Assembly: GCA_030632625.1 (NCBI GenBank)
Contig: DAOVUK010000022.1
Coordinates: forward strand, 1-14,526
DNA length: 14,526 bases
DNA from: Gammaproteobacteria bacterium
Lineage (GTDB): Bacteria; Pseudomonadota; Gammaproteobacteria; GRL18
Reading direction: 5' to 3'
Shown: positions 7,216 to 12,741 of the stretch, piece after piece
Layout of the letters: every line of letters begins with the position of its first letter
Position numbering within the stretch: the stretch's first letter is position 1
Program-made: the position numbers and the translations under genes
The notes under the pieces: model-generated
Database searches by the model: none
The model's input: only the letters and a program-made list of their open reading frames with translations
Told to the model about the DNA's origin: nothing

Positions 7216-7840
7216 TTTTAGTGAGCTGGCAAAAGTCATTGATGCAGATTCTATTGATCTGATTTATGCTAATCCCTGTGATGTCGAGAAATTAGTTCGG
7301 GAAAAATTATTTACGCCTATCGCTAAACCTGTCGGCAGTCATGATGAAGCTGTTATTATCACTAATAGTGACAATCCCGTCTCTCATATTGAAGCGCTTA
7401 AGAGTGGTATAAAAGTAGCAATGACAGATGTACCTAATGTCAATACGATTGGTATGATCATGCTTGAACCCGCTGACATTACAGCTTCTGATATCGAAAC
7501 AATTCCGTGCAGTAACTATATTACTGTGGCAAAAAAAGTGATTAACGGCGAAGCTGATATTGGATTCCTGCTGGCGGATGCCTATGGAGAATTCTCTAAT
7601 CTGGTTAAAAATCAGGTTAAGCCGATTATTACCAGCAAGATTCATGTACTGCATCATGCACTTCTGGCCGGGCCAAATTTTTCTGAAAAAAAAGCACTAT
7701 TACAGGAATCAATACTTGATATGCACAACCATAAGTCAGGTTCTGATATTTTAAAAAGCCTGGAACTGGAAAAGTGGGATTTAATGGATCTCGACGAAGC
7801 AGAATTTCTTATCGATCTGGTTGATACTCTAACACCCTGA
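7208..7840 (+). CDS. PhnD-like (phosphonate-type) substrate-binding domain protein, 5' part out of frame
   Basis: 210 residues from the ATG at 7208. It matches the type-2 periplasmic binding fold of the PhnD family: FSELAKVIDADSIDLIYANPCDVEKLVREK (strand-helix with the 'Y-NP' motif), HDEAVIITNSDNPVSHIEALKSGIKVAMTD, then GEADIGFLLADAYGEFSNL and a C-terminal helix with DLDEAEFLIDLVDTL. No signal peptide is visible, so it is probably cytoplasmic and not a transporter component; a sensor or adaptor role is possible. No ribosome site precedes 7208, while the in-frame ATG at 7097 adds an implausible stretch, so the true start is probably at 7066 in another frame. It follows the roadblock gene by about 110 bases and may be the last gene of the operon. 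Confidence 0.68.
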   Translation: MNDFSELAKVIDADSIDLIYANPCDVEKLVREKLFTPIAKPVGSHDEAVIITNSDNPVSHIEALKSGIKVAMTDVPNVNTIGMIMLEPADITASDIETIPCSNYITVAKKVINGEADIGFLLADAYGEFSNLVKNQVKPIITSKIHVLHHALLAGPNFSEKKALLQESILDMHNHKSGSDILKSLELEKWDLMDLDEAEFLIDLVDTLTP

Positions 7841-7920
7841 ACAAATCGGCATGATGTCGTATAAATAATTTGGGTACTATGACAATTCCTGTTAGTATAA
7901 TGAACCATTAATATCGGTCA

Positions 7921-7945
7921 TATTTATTAACTCGTATTTATTAAC
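7921..7945. promoter_or_regulatory. Direct repeat TATTTATTAAC x2 upstream of the RRM gene
   Basis: Two identical copies of TATTTATTAAC (7921-7931 and 7935-7945) separated by TCG lie 28 bases before the start of the RRM gene. A TATAAT box (7896-7901) sits just upstream, with only a poor -35 (GGTACT) 17 bases before it, so transcription could start at about 7908 and the repeats would lie in the leader. They could bind a regulator or the RNA-binding product itself. The repeat is directly seen; the function is not. Confidence 0.35.
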
Positions 7946-7972
7946 CCATCTTTATATTAGTCAGAGTACCCT

Positions 7973-8257
7973 ATGAAACTATTAATACGTAATCTTGCCC
8001 GTGTCACAACAGAAACTGATCTTCAGGATTTGTTTGAAGGTTATGGCATAGTACAATCCTGCAATCTGGTTTTAGATAAAGAAACCGGGAAATCCAAGGG
8101 GTTTGCCTTTGTCGAAATGCCAAAACAGGGTGAAGCCAAGGCCGCCATGAAGAATCTCAACGGTACGGTTGTGGATGATAATATTATCCGTGTCAAAAAA
8201 TCTGAGCCCAAAGTAAAACAGAAGGAGCCTTCAGTTTCTCCCTATCGCAGAGCTTAA
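7973..8257 (+). CDS. Single-RRM RNA-binding protein
   Basis: A 94-residue protein that is almost all one RNA recognition motif. RNP2 is LLIRNL (residues 3-8); RNP1 is KGFAFVEM (residues 42-49), with the aromatic residues for RNA stacking at Phe44 and Phe46. A short basic/Pro-Ser tail follows (KVKQKEPSVSPYRRA). Small RRM proteins occur in cyanobacteria and various proteobacteria, some linked to cold response; the target RNA is unknown. Start ATG at 7973 has only a weak AGAG upstream. The stop TAA (8255-8257) shares TTAA with the stop of the convergent DUF1456 gene, leaving no room for a terminator between the two genes. Confidence 0.93.
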   Translation: MKLLIRNLARVTTETDLQDLFEGYGIVQSCNLVLDKETGKSKGFAFVEMPKQGEAKAAMKNLNGTVVDDNIIRVKKSEPKVKQKEPSVSPYRRA

Positions 8258-8715
8258 GCCTCACGATATTTAAGCTGTATACCCTTTAAAAAATTACGCA
8301 AAATCTGATCTTTACACTCTCGATAGTGCTTATGACCCGATTTGCGAAAAAATGCACTTAATTCATGCTTACTCAGTTGAAATCCAGCCATATCCATTAT
8401 TTTTAACACATCTTCAGCTTGCAGATTTAAGGCGATTTTCAATTTCATAAAGATAATATTATTGCTCAGACGCTTTTCCGGCTCATGTTGGGGACCGTCT
8501 TTTTTGCCTCGCTTCTCATTAATCAAACCATTTAAAAAAATGGCCAGATGCATATCACTGAGGCTTTGACTGGCTTCATCCTCTTCTTTTTTTAGCCAGT
8601 CACTGATCTGCTCCCGGGTGACCTGGTAGTCAGCCAGGGCAAAGATGGCTATCATTTTTGCATCATTAAAATCAAAGGTGTAGCGGATCCTGCGTAAAAT
8701 ATCATTGTTTGTCAT
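8254..8715 (-). CDS. DUF1456 family protein (YehS-like)
   Basis: A 153-residue protein matching DUF1456/YehS in length and in its duplicated pattern. Two similar halves begin with MTNNDILRRIRYTFDFNDAKMIAIFALADYQVTREQISDWLKK and SNNIIFMKLKIALNLQAEDVLKIMDMAGFQLSKHELSAFFRK; each has a 'NN.I..K/RIRYAL' start and a '[SK]..ELS' helix-turn-helix-like end. The function of the family is unknown. The start has AGGA eight bases upstream (minus-strand AATCAGGACTAAGCA). It is convergent with the RRM gene and overlaps its last four bases. The PhnA-like remnant lies immediately upstream on the same strand. Confidence 0.9.
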   Translation of the reverse strand: MTNNDILRRIRYTFDFNDAKMIAIFALADYQVTREQISDWLKKEEDEASQSLSDMHLAIFLNGLINEKRGKKDGPQHEPEKRLSNNIIFMKLKIALNLQAEDVLKIMDMAGFQLSKHELSAFFRKSGHKHYRECKDQILRNFLKGIQLKYREA

Positions 8716-8737
8716 TGCTTAGTCCTGATTAAAATCA

Positions 8738-8848
8738 TTACGATTTTGTTTGCAGCAGAAAATCTTCATAGCTATGCAGATTTTCTGCTGCGCCGCACAG
8801 CTCACATTTTGAGCCGCTGCGTTGATGTAGTATTGTTTCTATAGTCAT
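8738..8848 (-). pseudogene. PhnA-like (zinc-ribbon) gene remnant, 36 codons
   Basis: Minus-strand frame starting at the ATG at 8848, reading MTIETILHQRSGSKCELCGA, then AENLHSYEDF and a short tail before TAA. The first ~27 residues strongly recall the N-terminus of longer PhnA-family proteins, whose opening runs like 'RSGSKCELCGA..NL.VYEV' with a Cys-x2-Cys zinc half-site (Cys15, Cys18 here). The rest of the ~180-residue family length is missing. The break coincides with a 40-base palindrome (8752-8791), so the codons after HSY are an inverted copy of the codons before it. The similarity is from memory; a true small protein is the alternative. Confidence 0.5.
8752..8791. repeat. 40-bp near-perfect palindrome
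   Basis: Arms GCAGCAGAAAATCT (8752-8765) and AGATTTTCTGCTGC (8778-8791) are perfect 14-mers. The 12 bases between them contain CATAGCTATG, itself palindromic. Only the pair 8766/8777 (T and C) breaks symmetry over 20 pairs. There is essentially no loop, so it would extrude as a cruciform or fold as a hairpin in RNA. No T-run follows on either strand. Confidence 0.85.
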
Positions 8849-8885
8849 TCTTTTACTCAGCTTTATAAGCCTATATCACTGGTTC

Positions 8886-8914
8886 AAAAAAATTTGGCTG
8901 GTCTTTTTTAGCCA
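8886..8914 (-). terminator. Intrinsic terminator of the toxin-antitoxin operon
   Basis: On the minus strand, TGGCT (8914-8910), a 10-base A-rich loop, AGCCA (8899-8895), AA, then seven T (8892-8886). The stem begins at the stop codon of the antitoxin (8908-8910). The 5-bp stem is short, but the T-tract and position fit a rho-independent end of the operon. Confidence 0.6.
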
Positions 8915-9222
8915 GGATTCTTTGAATCCATGTGCCTATTCTTGTTAGCTGTGACATCATAAAGGCTACCAGAAATAAATTTATGAAGAATACTGGAAAT
9001 CATGGTTTGATAAGGCATGCCTTCTTCTAAGGCTCTTCTTTGAATAGCTACAAGATCTCTGCTAGAAATTCGTATATTGATCCGCTTGTCTTTTTTAAAT
9101 GTTTCTGCTGCTGATTTTTCAATCATTTCTTTTCTGGAAGGTGTAAGTTCAGACTGAAATTCACCAGCTTCAAATGCTTCAAGAATATCTTCTTCATTTT
9201 GATCTAGTTTAATGTTTTTCAT
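8908..9222 (-). CDS. Ribbon-helix-helix (CopG-like) antitoxin
   Basis: A 104-residue protein. Its N-terminus (DQNEEDILEAFEAGEFQSE) is acidic, typical of the flexible toxin-neutralising part of such antitoxins in this family. Residues 47-82 carry the ribbon-helix-helix: RINIRISSRDL (beta strand), AIQRRALEEGMPYQTMISSILHKF (two helices with the G-x-P-Y-Q turn). CopG/BrnA-type antitoxins bind their own promoter as dimers. The start (ATG at 9222) overlaps the toxin stop by four bases (ATGA), so it is translationally coupled. Its C-terminal tail after residue 88 is short and polar. The order, toxin first then antitoxin, agrees with brnTA-type loci. Confidence 0.85.
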   Translation of the reverse strand: MKNIKLDQNEEDILEAFEAGEFQSELTPSRKEMIEKSAAETFKKDKRINIRISSRDLVAIQRRALEEGMPYQTMISSILHKFISGSLYDVTANKNRHMDSKNPG

Positions 9223-9497
9223 TTTTTACCACCTAGATATTGTTTGCTTGCTTTTCTGCTTGGAATTATAGTTTTTAAAAAAATTTCTTTTTCATCTTCA
9301 ACATAAGGAACTAAATGAATATATTCATCTATTGATACGACAAATATTTTCTGATGAGGGAATTTTTCATTATTCGGATGTGAAATATCATCAAGAAGAC
9401 CTCCATGATGTAAGTAGAAAACCACATCTTCAAACGAGATGCCTCTTTCTTCTATGAGTTTATGATTTTTATCTGGATTCCAGTTGATTGGCTTCAT
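9219..9497 (-). CDS. BrnT-like toxin
   Basis: A 92-residue protein of the BrnT-like/RelE-like ribonuclease-fold group, by pattern: N-terminal INWNPDKNHKLIEERGISFEDVVFYL (the W-x-P-x-K, 'GISF.D...' signature), then FVVSIDEYIHLVPYVEDE and KTIIPSRKASKQYLGGKK with the C-terminal Arg/Lys residues. BrnT toxins cleave RNA and are neutralised by the adjacent antitoxin. The family assignment is by signature only. Start ATG at 9497 is the first start in the frame and lies 8 bases from a TATAAT box with no ribosome site, so the message may be leaderless. It overlaps the antitoxin gene by four bases. Confidence 0.82.
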   Translation of the reverse strand: MKPINWNPDKNHKLIEERGISFEDVVFYLHHGGLLDDISHPNNEKFPHQKIFVVSIDEYIHLVPYVEDEKEIFLKTIIPSRKASKQYLGGKK

Positions 9498-9505
9498 AAT
9501 TGACT

Positions 9506-9535
9506 ATTATAGCATATATGTGTGCTGATTGTCAT
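9506..9535 (-). promoter_or_regulatory. Promoter and probable operator of the toxin-antitoxin operon
   Basis: Minus strand: -35 ATGACA (9535-9530), 18-base spacer, -10 TATAAT (9511-9506). Between them lies an imperfect palindrome AGCA...TGCT (9511-9526, sequence AGCACACATATATGCT on the minus strand), a likely operator for the RHH antitoxin. Predicted start about 9499, only a couple of bases before the toxin ATG (9497). Confidence 0.6.
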
Positions 9536-9696
9536 CACTCAAAAAAAGCTAACGTTAGTTTCGATTGGCACAGGAACTTCCAGAGAAGAAATTAGAAAGG
9601 GAAAGCTTTACGGTTTTCTCTAGAATTTTGATAATAGCTCCGTCACTGTGATCAATTGCAAACGTCAAAATCATCGGAGTGCCCGGTATTGCGATA
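9536..9696. other. Intergenic stretch between TA operon and the unknown gene
   Basis: About 160 bases with no gene I can support. It contains the 10-bp palindrome CTAACGTTAG (9549-9558). A minus-strand frame (9555-9740, 61 codons, ...ILSDIAIPGTPMILTFAIDH...) crosses it, but its first part overlaps the neighbour gene in another frame and it has no convincing ribosome site. Confidence 0.4.
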
Positions 9697-10251
9697 TCAC
9701 TGAGGATTGAGTTTTGCCAGTTCTTCCAGTAAGCCTTCAACTAATTTGATGCCTTTCTCATCCATATTCTTAGTCAATGTCTTCAGCTCTCGTTCACCAT
9801 TAATCATGGGTCCTATCATAGCACCCAGATAACGAATATCACCCGGTGCTGAGACCATTTGCTCAGCCATATCACCTAACACAGAGAGTGCTTTAACATC
9901 ACCTTTAGCCGCTGCATCAATCATATTCGCCAGACCGGGTGCGGCAAATTCTGAATCTGCAGTGTCCTCCATTTTGGGCAGCTGTGTCGCATCCTGCAGA
10001 CCCACCAGAATAGCCAGAATAATTCCGGCATCTTCTTCATCCAGCCCGACCAGCAGCTTACTATTACGCGAGCCGCCCAGTATTTTTCTGATCCGGGCCA
10101 CTAAACCGACCCAGCCATTCTGTTCTGATGACTGCAGCACCACTTCCAGTTGCGGCAATATGGCTTTATTATGGCAGGCCATAACAACCGTATTGATCAA
10201 TTGAGCATGCACCTGTGCTATTTGTTTAGTTTTTTCTGGTAATTTAGCCAT
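9697..10251 (-). CDS. Conserved-looking hypothetical protein, helical
   Basis: I do not recognise this protein. From the ATG at 10251 it has 184 residues, beginning MAKLPEKTKQIAQVHAQLIN. No signal peptide or membrane segment. It is strongly helical, with Leu/Ala-rich stretches (GDEDAGIILAILVGL-like region, then ANMIDAAAKGDVKALSVLGDMAEQM and a final KLVEGLLEELAKLNPQ), resembling tetratricopeptide-type helix packing but with no diagnostic motif. An alternative in-frame ATG at 10332 would overlap the upstream lipoprotein gene by 38 bases and add residues that are mostly its shadow; I prefer 10251, although neither start has a strong ribosome site. It follows the lipoprotein gene by 43 bases on the same strand. 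Confidence 0.7.
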   Translation of the reverse strand: MAKLPEKTKQIAQVHAQLINTVVMACHNKAILPQLEVVLQSSEQNGWVGLVARIRKILGGSRNSKLLVGLDEEDAGIILAILVGLQDATQLPKMEDTADSEFAAPGLANMIDAAAKGDVKALSVLGDMAEQMVSAPGDIRYLGAMIGPMINGERELKTLTKNMDEKGIKLVEGLLEELAKLNPQ

Positions 10252-10294
10252 TTTTAACTGTTTATTGTTTGCTTGTAGTTGATAGTAGCGAGCA

Positions 10295-10807
10295 TTAATT
10301 AAATTGTTTTTTATCTGACCAGAGGATTGCATTGCTTCTGCGGTTTTTTAATTGTAATGAAAACTCTTCATAGTTTTTATTGCAGGACGAGGAATCACCT
10401 GCCTGTTGTATCTCTTTAAATGCACCTGATAATTGAAAATCTCCGGCTGCCATATCATCAACCACAATAAACAGGCCTGAACGCAAAATTCTGTTTTTAA
10501 TTGAGGTGTTGATAAAACTCATATCAACATCACCACCACTATGACTGACAGGGGATAGATACACTCTTATTCTGCTGTTGGCAGTTTCTTTTTGCACCTG
10601 TTTACTTCGGGTCATTGAATCGATCATTTTATTCGCATAGAGCAGATAGTCAATATCAGCTAATTCACCCGCTTCAATATTCTCCTGACATGCTGCTTTT
10701 TCAGAGACACGATGATCCGAGCCATCATTTTCAGAAAGAATGGGAAAATGAGTCTGACAGGCATTCAAAAATAATAAAGTCAATAAGGAAAAAATCAGTT
10801 TTTTCAA
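10295..10807 (-). CDS. Lipoprotein, LpoB-like
   Basis: 170 residues. The lipoprotein signal is MKKLIFSLLTLLFLNAC, with a lipobox LNAC and lipid-bearing Cys17. The mature part has the arrangement of LpoB-type penicillin-binding-protein activators: an N-terminal polar linker with a Cys (AACQENIEAGEL), helix YANKMIDSMTR, strand IRVYLSPV, helix INTSIKNRILRSGLFIVVDDM, and strands DFQLSGAFKEI, YEEFSLQLKNRRSNAILWSDKKQ. The pattern 'G.....F.L.L......I.WSDKKQ' is the typical end of LpoB. LpoB activates the peptidoglycan synthase PBP1b from the outer membrane. The match is in pattern, not proven; a FlgO or CsgG-like relative is the alternative. Confidence 0.65.
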   Translation of the reverse strand: MKKLIFSLLTLLFLNACQTHFPILSENDGSDHRVSEKAACQENIEAGELADIDYLLYANKMIDSMTRSKQVQKETANSRIRVYLSPVSHSGGDVDMSFINTSIKNRILRSGLFIVVDDMAAGDFQLSGAFKEIQQAGDSSSCNKNYEEFSLQLKNRRSNAILWSDKKQFN

Positions 10808-10981
10808 ATTACAAGCCTCTGATCAATAAATTAACAACATTCTGATTGTATTTTAAACCATTTCTAAGATTATCGTTGGATAATTACATCTTTAAGTCAG
10901 ATTATCACCTTTGTTAATTACTATAAAATGATCTAAACTAAACTGAACAGTCAAAAGCGGATTAATTCAAATATCAATAGA

Positions 10982-11009
10982 CTGACGTTCAATAGTCCAA
11001 CATTATATT
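10982..11009 (+). promoter_or_regulatory. Candidate promoter for the sulfur-globule-like gene
   Basis: CTGACG (10982-10987), a 16-base spacer, and TATATT (11004-11009), 31 bases before the ATG at 11040. A ribosome site AGGGGG lies at about 11028-11033. The rest of the 10808-11039 gap is AT-rich with nothing else I can name. Confidence 0.35.
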
Positions 11010-11039
11010 AATCTTGGAATAATATCAGGGGGTTCAGAA

Positions 11040-11606
11040 ATGAAAAAAATGTTAATAAGTGCAGCAATCGCTACTACTCTGTCTATGTCTGCCAGTGCGT
11101 TCTGGGATGACGGAAACAGCAACACCAACTGGAACAGCTCCGGCTATAACAACATGAACAATAATGCTTATGGTAGTGGTTATGGCAGTGGTTGGGGTGA
11201 TGGTTCTGGTGATGCTGATATGGATGGTGACATTGAGGTGACCATAAAAACACACGCTCGCGGTCGTGGCCGTGGCAACACCCGGGGTTCAGCTCGCGGC
11301 AGTGGTTACGGCAGCGGCTATAACAATTGGGATAATCGCTTCCAGGGCTATGGTGATAACCGCTATGATAACCGCGGCTATGGCGGCTATGGAGGTCCTT
11401 ATGGCTATGGATATGCGCCTCAGGGTCCAGTTGCTCCAAACGCGCAATTAAAAGCTCAGCAAGTGAAGGCGGCGCAACAGACAGCGGCCAAAATGAAAGC
11501 GGCTGAAGTGAGGGCTGCACAGGTGAGAGCTGCTCAAATCAAAGCAGCGCAAATGAAGGCTGCTGAGATGAAAGCCGCTGAGGTAAAAGCCAGTATGCAA
11601 AAATAA
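11040..11606 (+). CDS. Exported Gly/Tyr/Asn-rich protein, sulfur globule-like, with Lys-Ala repeat tail
   Basis: 188 residues. A signal peptide, residues 1-20 (MKKMLISAAIATTLSMSASA), is followed by FWDDGNSNTNWN. Residues 21-130 are rich in Gly, Tyr, Asn and Asp (NAYGSGYGSGWGDGSGDADMDGD, RGRGNTRGSARGSGYGSGYNN, RGYGGYGGPYGYGYAPQ), with an arginine-glycine patch (ARGRGRGNTRGSARG). This resembles sulfur globule proteins of purple and other sulfur bacteria, small secreted proteins that coat periplasmic sulfur deposits. Residues 151-185 form seven pentads [K/E/Q][MVI][KR]A[A/S]. No Cys. The start is clear, with an AGGGGG ribosome site upstream. A promoter candidate is at 10982-11009. It is monocistronic and convergent with the VWA cassette. 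Similarity is compositional, so another cell-surface role is possible. Confidence 0.72.
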   Translation: MKKMLISAAIATTLSMSASAFWDDGNSNTNWNSSGYNNMNNNAYGSGYGSGWGDGSGDADMDGDIEVTIKTHARGRGRGNTRGSARGSGYGSGYNNWDNRFQGYGDNRYDNRGYGGYGGPYGYGYAPQGPVAPNAQLKAQQVKAAQQTAAKMKAAEVRAAQVRAAQIKAAQMKAAEMKAAEVKASMQK

Positions 11607-11628
11607 ACCAGCCCTTAAATCTGGAAAA

Positions 11629-11674
11629 TCAGTTGAATCGTTGTGACAGCTTCAGCAAAAGCCGGTTCAACTGA
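11629..11674. promoter_or_regulatory. Inverted repeat in convergent gap
   Basis: TCAGTTGAA (11629-11637) and TTCAACTGA (11666-11674) are perfect 9-bp arms around 28 bases, and inside is a short GCTT/AAGC hairpin. No T-run follows on the plus strand, so it is a possible transcript-end structure but not a standard intrinsic terminator. The rest of the gap to 11739 shows nothing definite. Confidence 0.35.
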
Positions 11675-11739
11675 CTATTCGAGGTTAACAACACTAACAA
11701 AAGCCTAATGAATGAGTCTATCATTATGCGCAAGCCCGT

Positions 11740-12741
11740 TTATTTCAACTCTGTCAGACCAACAAAACTACCATTATTATTTTCTGTCAGTTTTCGCATT
11801 AAGGCTGAAAATCGGGCAATATTTATTTCAGTTCCCGGATAATTAAATAAAACGGGAAAACCCACCGCATTAATTCTGACTCTTTTCTTTCCTGAACGAC
11901 TGGTTTTATTTAATCTGTCAACCGTATCAACCAGTGACTGTATTGAACCACGGGAAAAATCATCACCAAAAATATACAGTGAAATCTGTTTGTCCGCCGC
12001 ATAAAAACGTCTGATAGCCTGGGTAATACCTTCTTCAGGTGAAGAGTTAGAAAAAGGTTCCCAGGATGACAAACGTTTTAAAATAGCACGCCTCCTGCCG
12101 GGTGTATCAGCAATCCAGCGACCAGCATACTGGCTGAACATATAATCCCCCATATCATTCATCACCTGAATACCTTTAACATCGGGGTGTATCTTTAGTA
12201 TTTCCTTCATTTTTCTGCGCACCATAGGCCAGGCAAAATTTTTCATAGAACCCGATGTATCAATAATAAAAATAATATATTCACTATCGACACTGATTCC
12301 GCCTATGGTATTTTCTTTATTAATAACCGGACTACTTTGTTGTAAACGTCGCATTTCTGCCGTTAGACTTTGACGGGCACTGCTTAATTTTTCCTGGATA
12401 ATGGCTTGTGCATTTAATGTATTAGTGGAATCTTCAAATTCCCCATGAATATGATTCAATGCAGATGAACTGACTGCTAATTTTTTTTTTGAATTTAATA
12501 ACTGCTGTGCTGATTCTGCCAGTTCATTATGGGTGGTTTTTATCTCACCCTGAATAATTTCCAGCTGCTGCTCTGTTTCAGCTAATACTTTTCTCAAATC
12601 TGTTGTCGTTTCTTCAATAACCAGTGGTTGTGATATTTTACTTATTACCAGCAATAATATGATGGCGCCAAATCCACATGAAACCACATCCAGAAAAGAT
12701 AAACTAAAGACTTCAATATTTTTTCTCTGTAAACGTTTCAT
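11740..12741 (-). CDS. Membrane-anchored VWA domain protein, second of pair
   Basis: 333 residues. A single N-terminal membrane anchor lies at about 12-33, in the pattern FSLSFLDVVSCGFGAIILL, with an Asp (residue 18) at its start. A coiled-coil region (about 45-135, Glu/Gln/Leu-rich) follows, then a von Willebrand factor A domain (about 153-333). The metal site DxSxS is Asp161-Thr-Ser163-Gly-Ser165 and a third acidic position is Asp260/Asp261 (FGDDFSRG). The usual Thr appears replaced by Ser in the NSSPEEGI loop (about 232-239). The domain would lie on the periplasmic side if the anchor is oriented as in ExbD. The start overlaps the previous gene by four bases (ATGA), so the two VWA proteins are coupled. 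Family membership is clear; function is not established. Confidence 0.85.
   Translation of the reverse strand: MKRLQRKNIEVFSLSFLDVVSCGFGAIILLLVISKISQPLVIEETTTDLRKVLAETEQQLEIIQGEIKTTHNELAESAQQLLNSKKKLAVSSSALNHIHGEFEDSTNTLNAQAIIQEKLSSARQSLTAEMRRLQQSSPVINKENTIGGISVDSEYIIFIIDTSGSMKNFAWPMVRRKMKEILKIHPDVKGIQVMNDMGDYMFSQYAGRWIADTPGRRRAILKRLSSWEPFSNSSPEEGITQAIRRFYAADKQISLYIFGDDFSRGSIQSLVDTVDRLNKTSRSGKKRVRINAVGFPVLFNYPGTEINIARFSALMRKLTENNNGSFVGLTELK

Noticed and set aside
7190..7216. Programmed +1 frameshift in the PhnD-like gene
   Set aside because: The shift site (GAA-TGA-T) lacks the upstream Shine-Dalgarno-like element of the prfB type and no slippery context is seen, so a one-base insertion or error is the simpler explanation.
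7307..7908. Minus-strand frames opposite the PhnD-like gene
   Set aside because: They have no ribosome site and no recognisable protein pattern, and the plus-strand frame shows a clear family signature.
9555..9740. 61-residue minus-strand reading frame
   Set aside because: Its first third overlaps the neighbour gene out of frame, it has no ribosome site and no family resemblance.
11083..11520. Long minus-strand frame opposite the sulfur-globule-like gene
   Set aside because: It is a His/Ser/Cys-rich shadow of the repetitive Gly/Tyr/Asn coding strand; the plus strand has the signal peptide and ribosome site.
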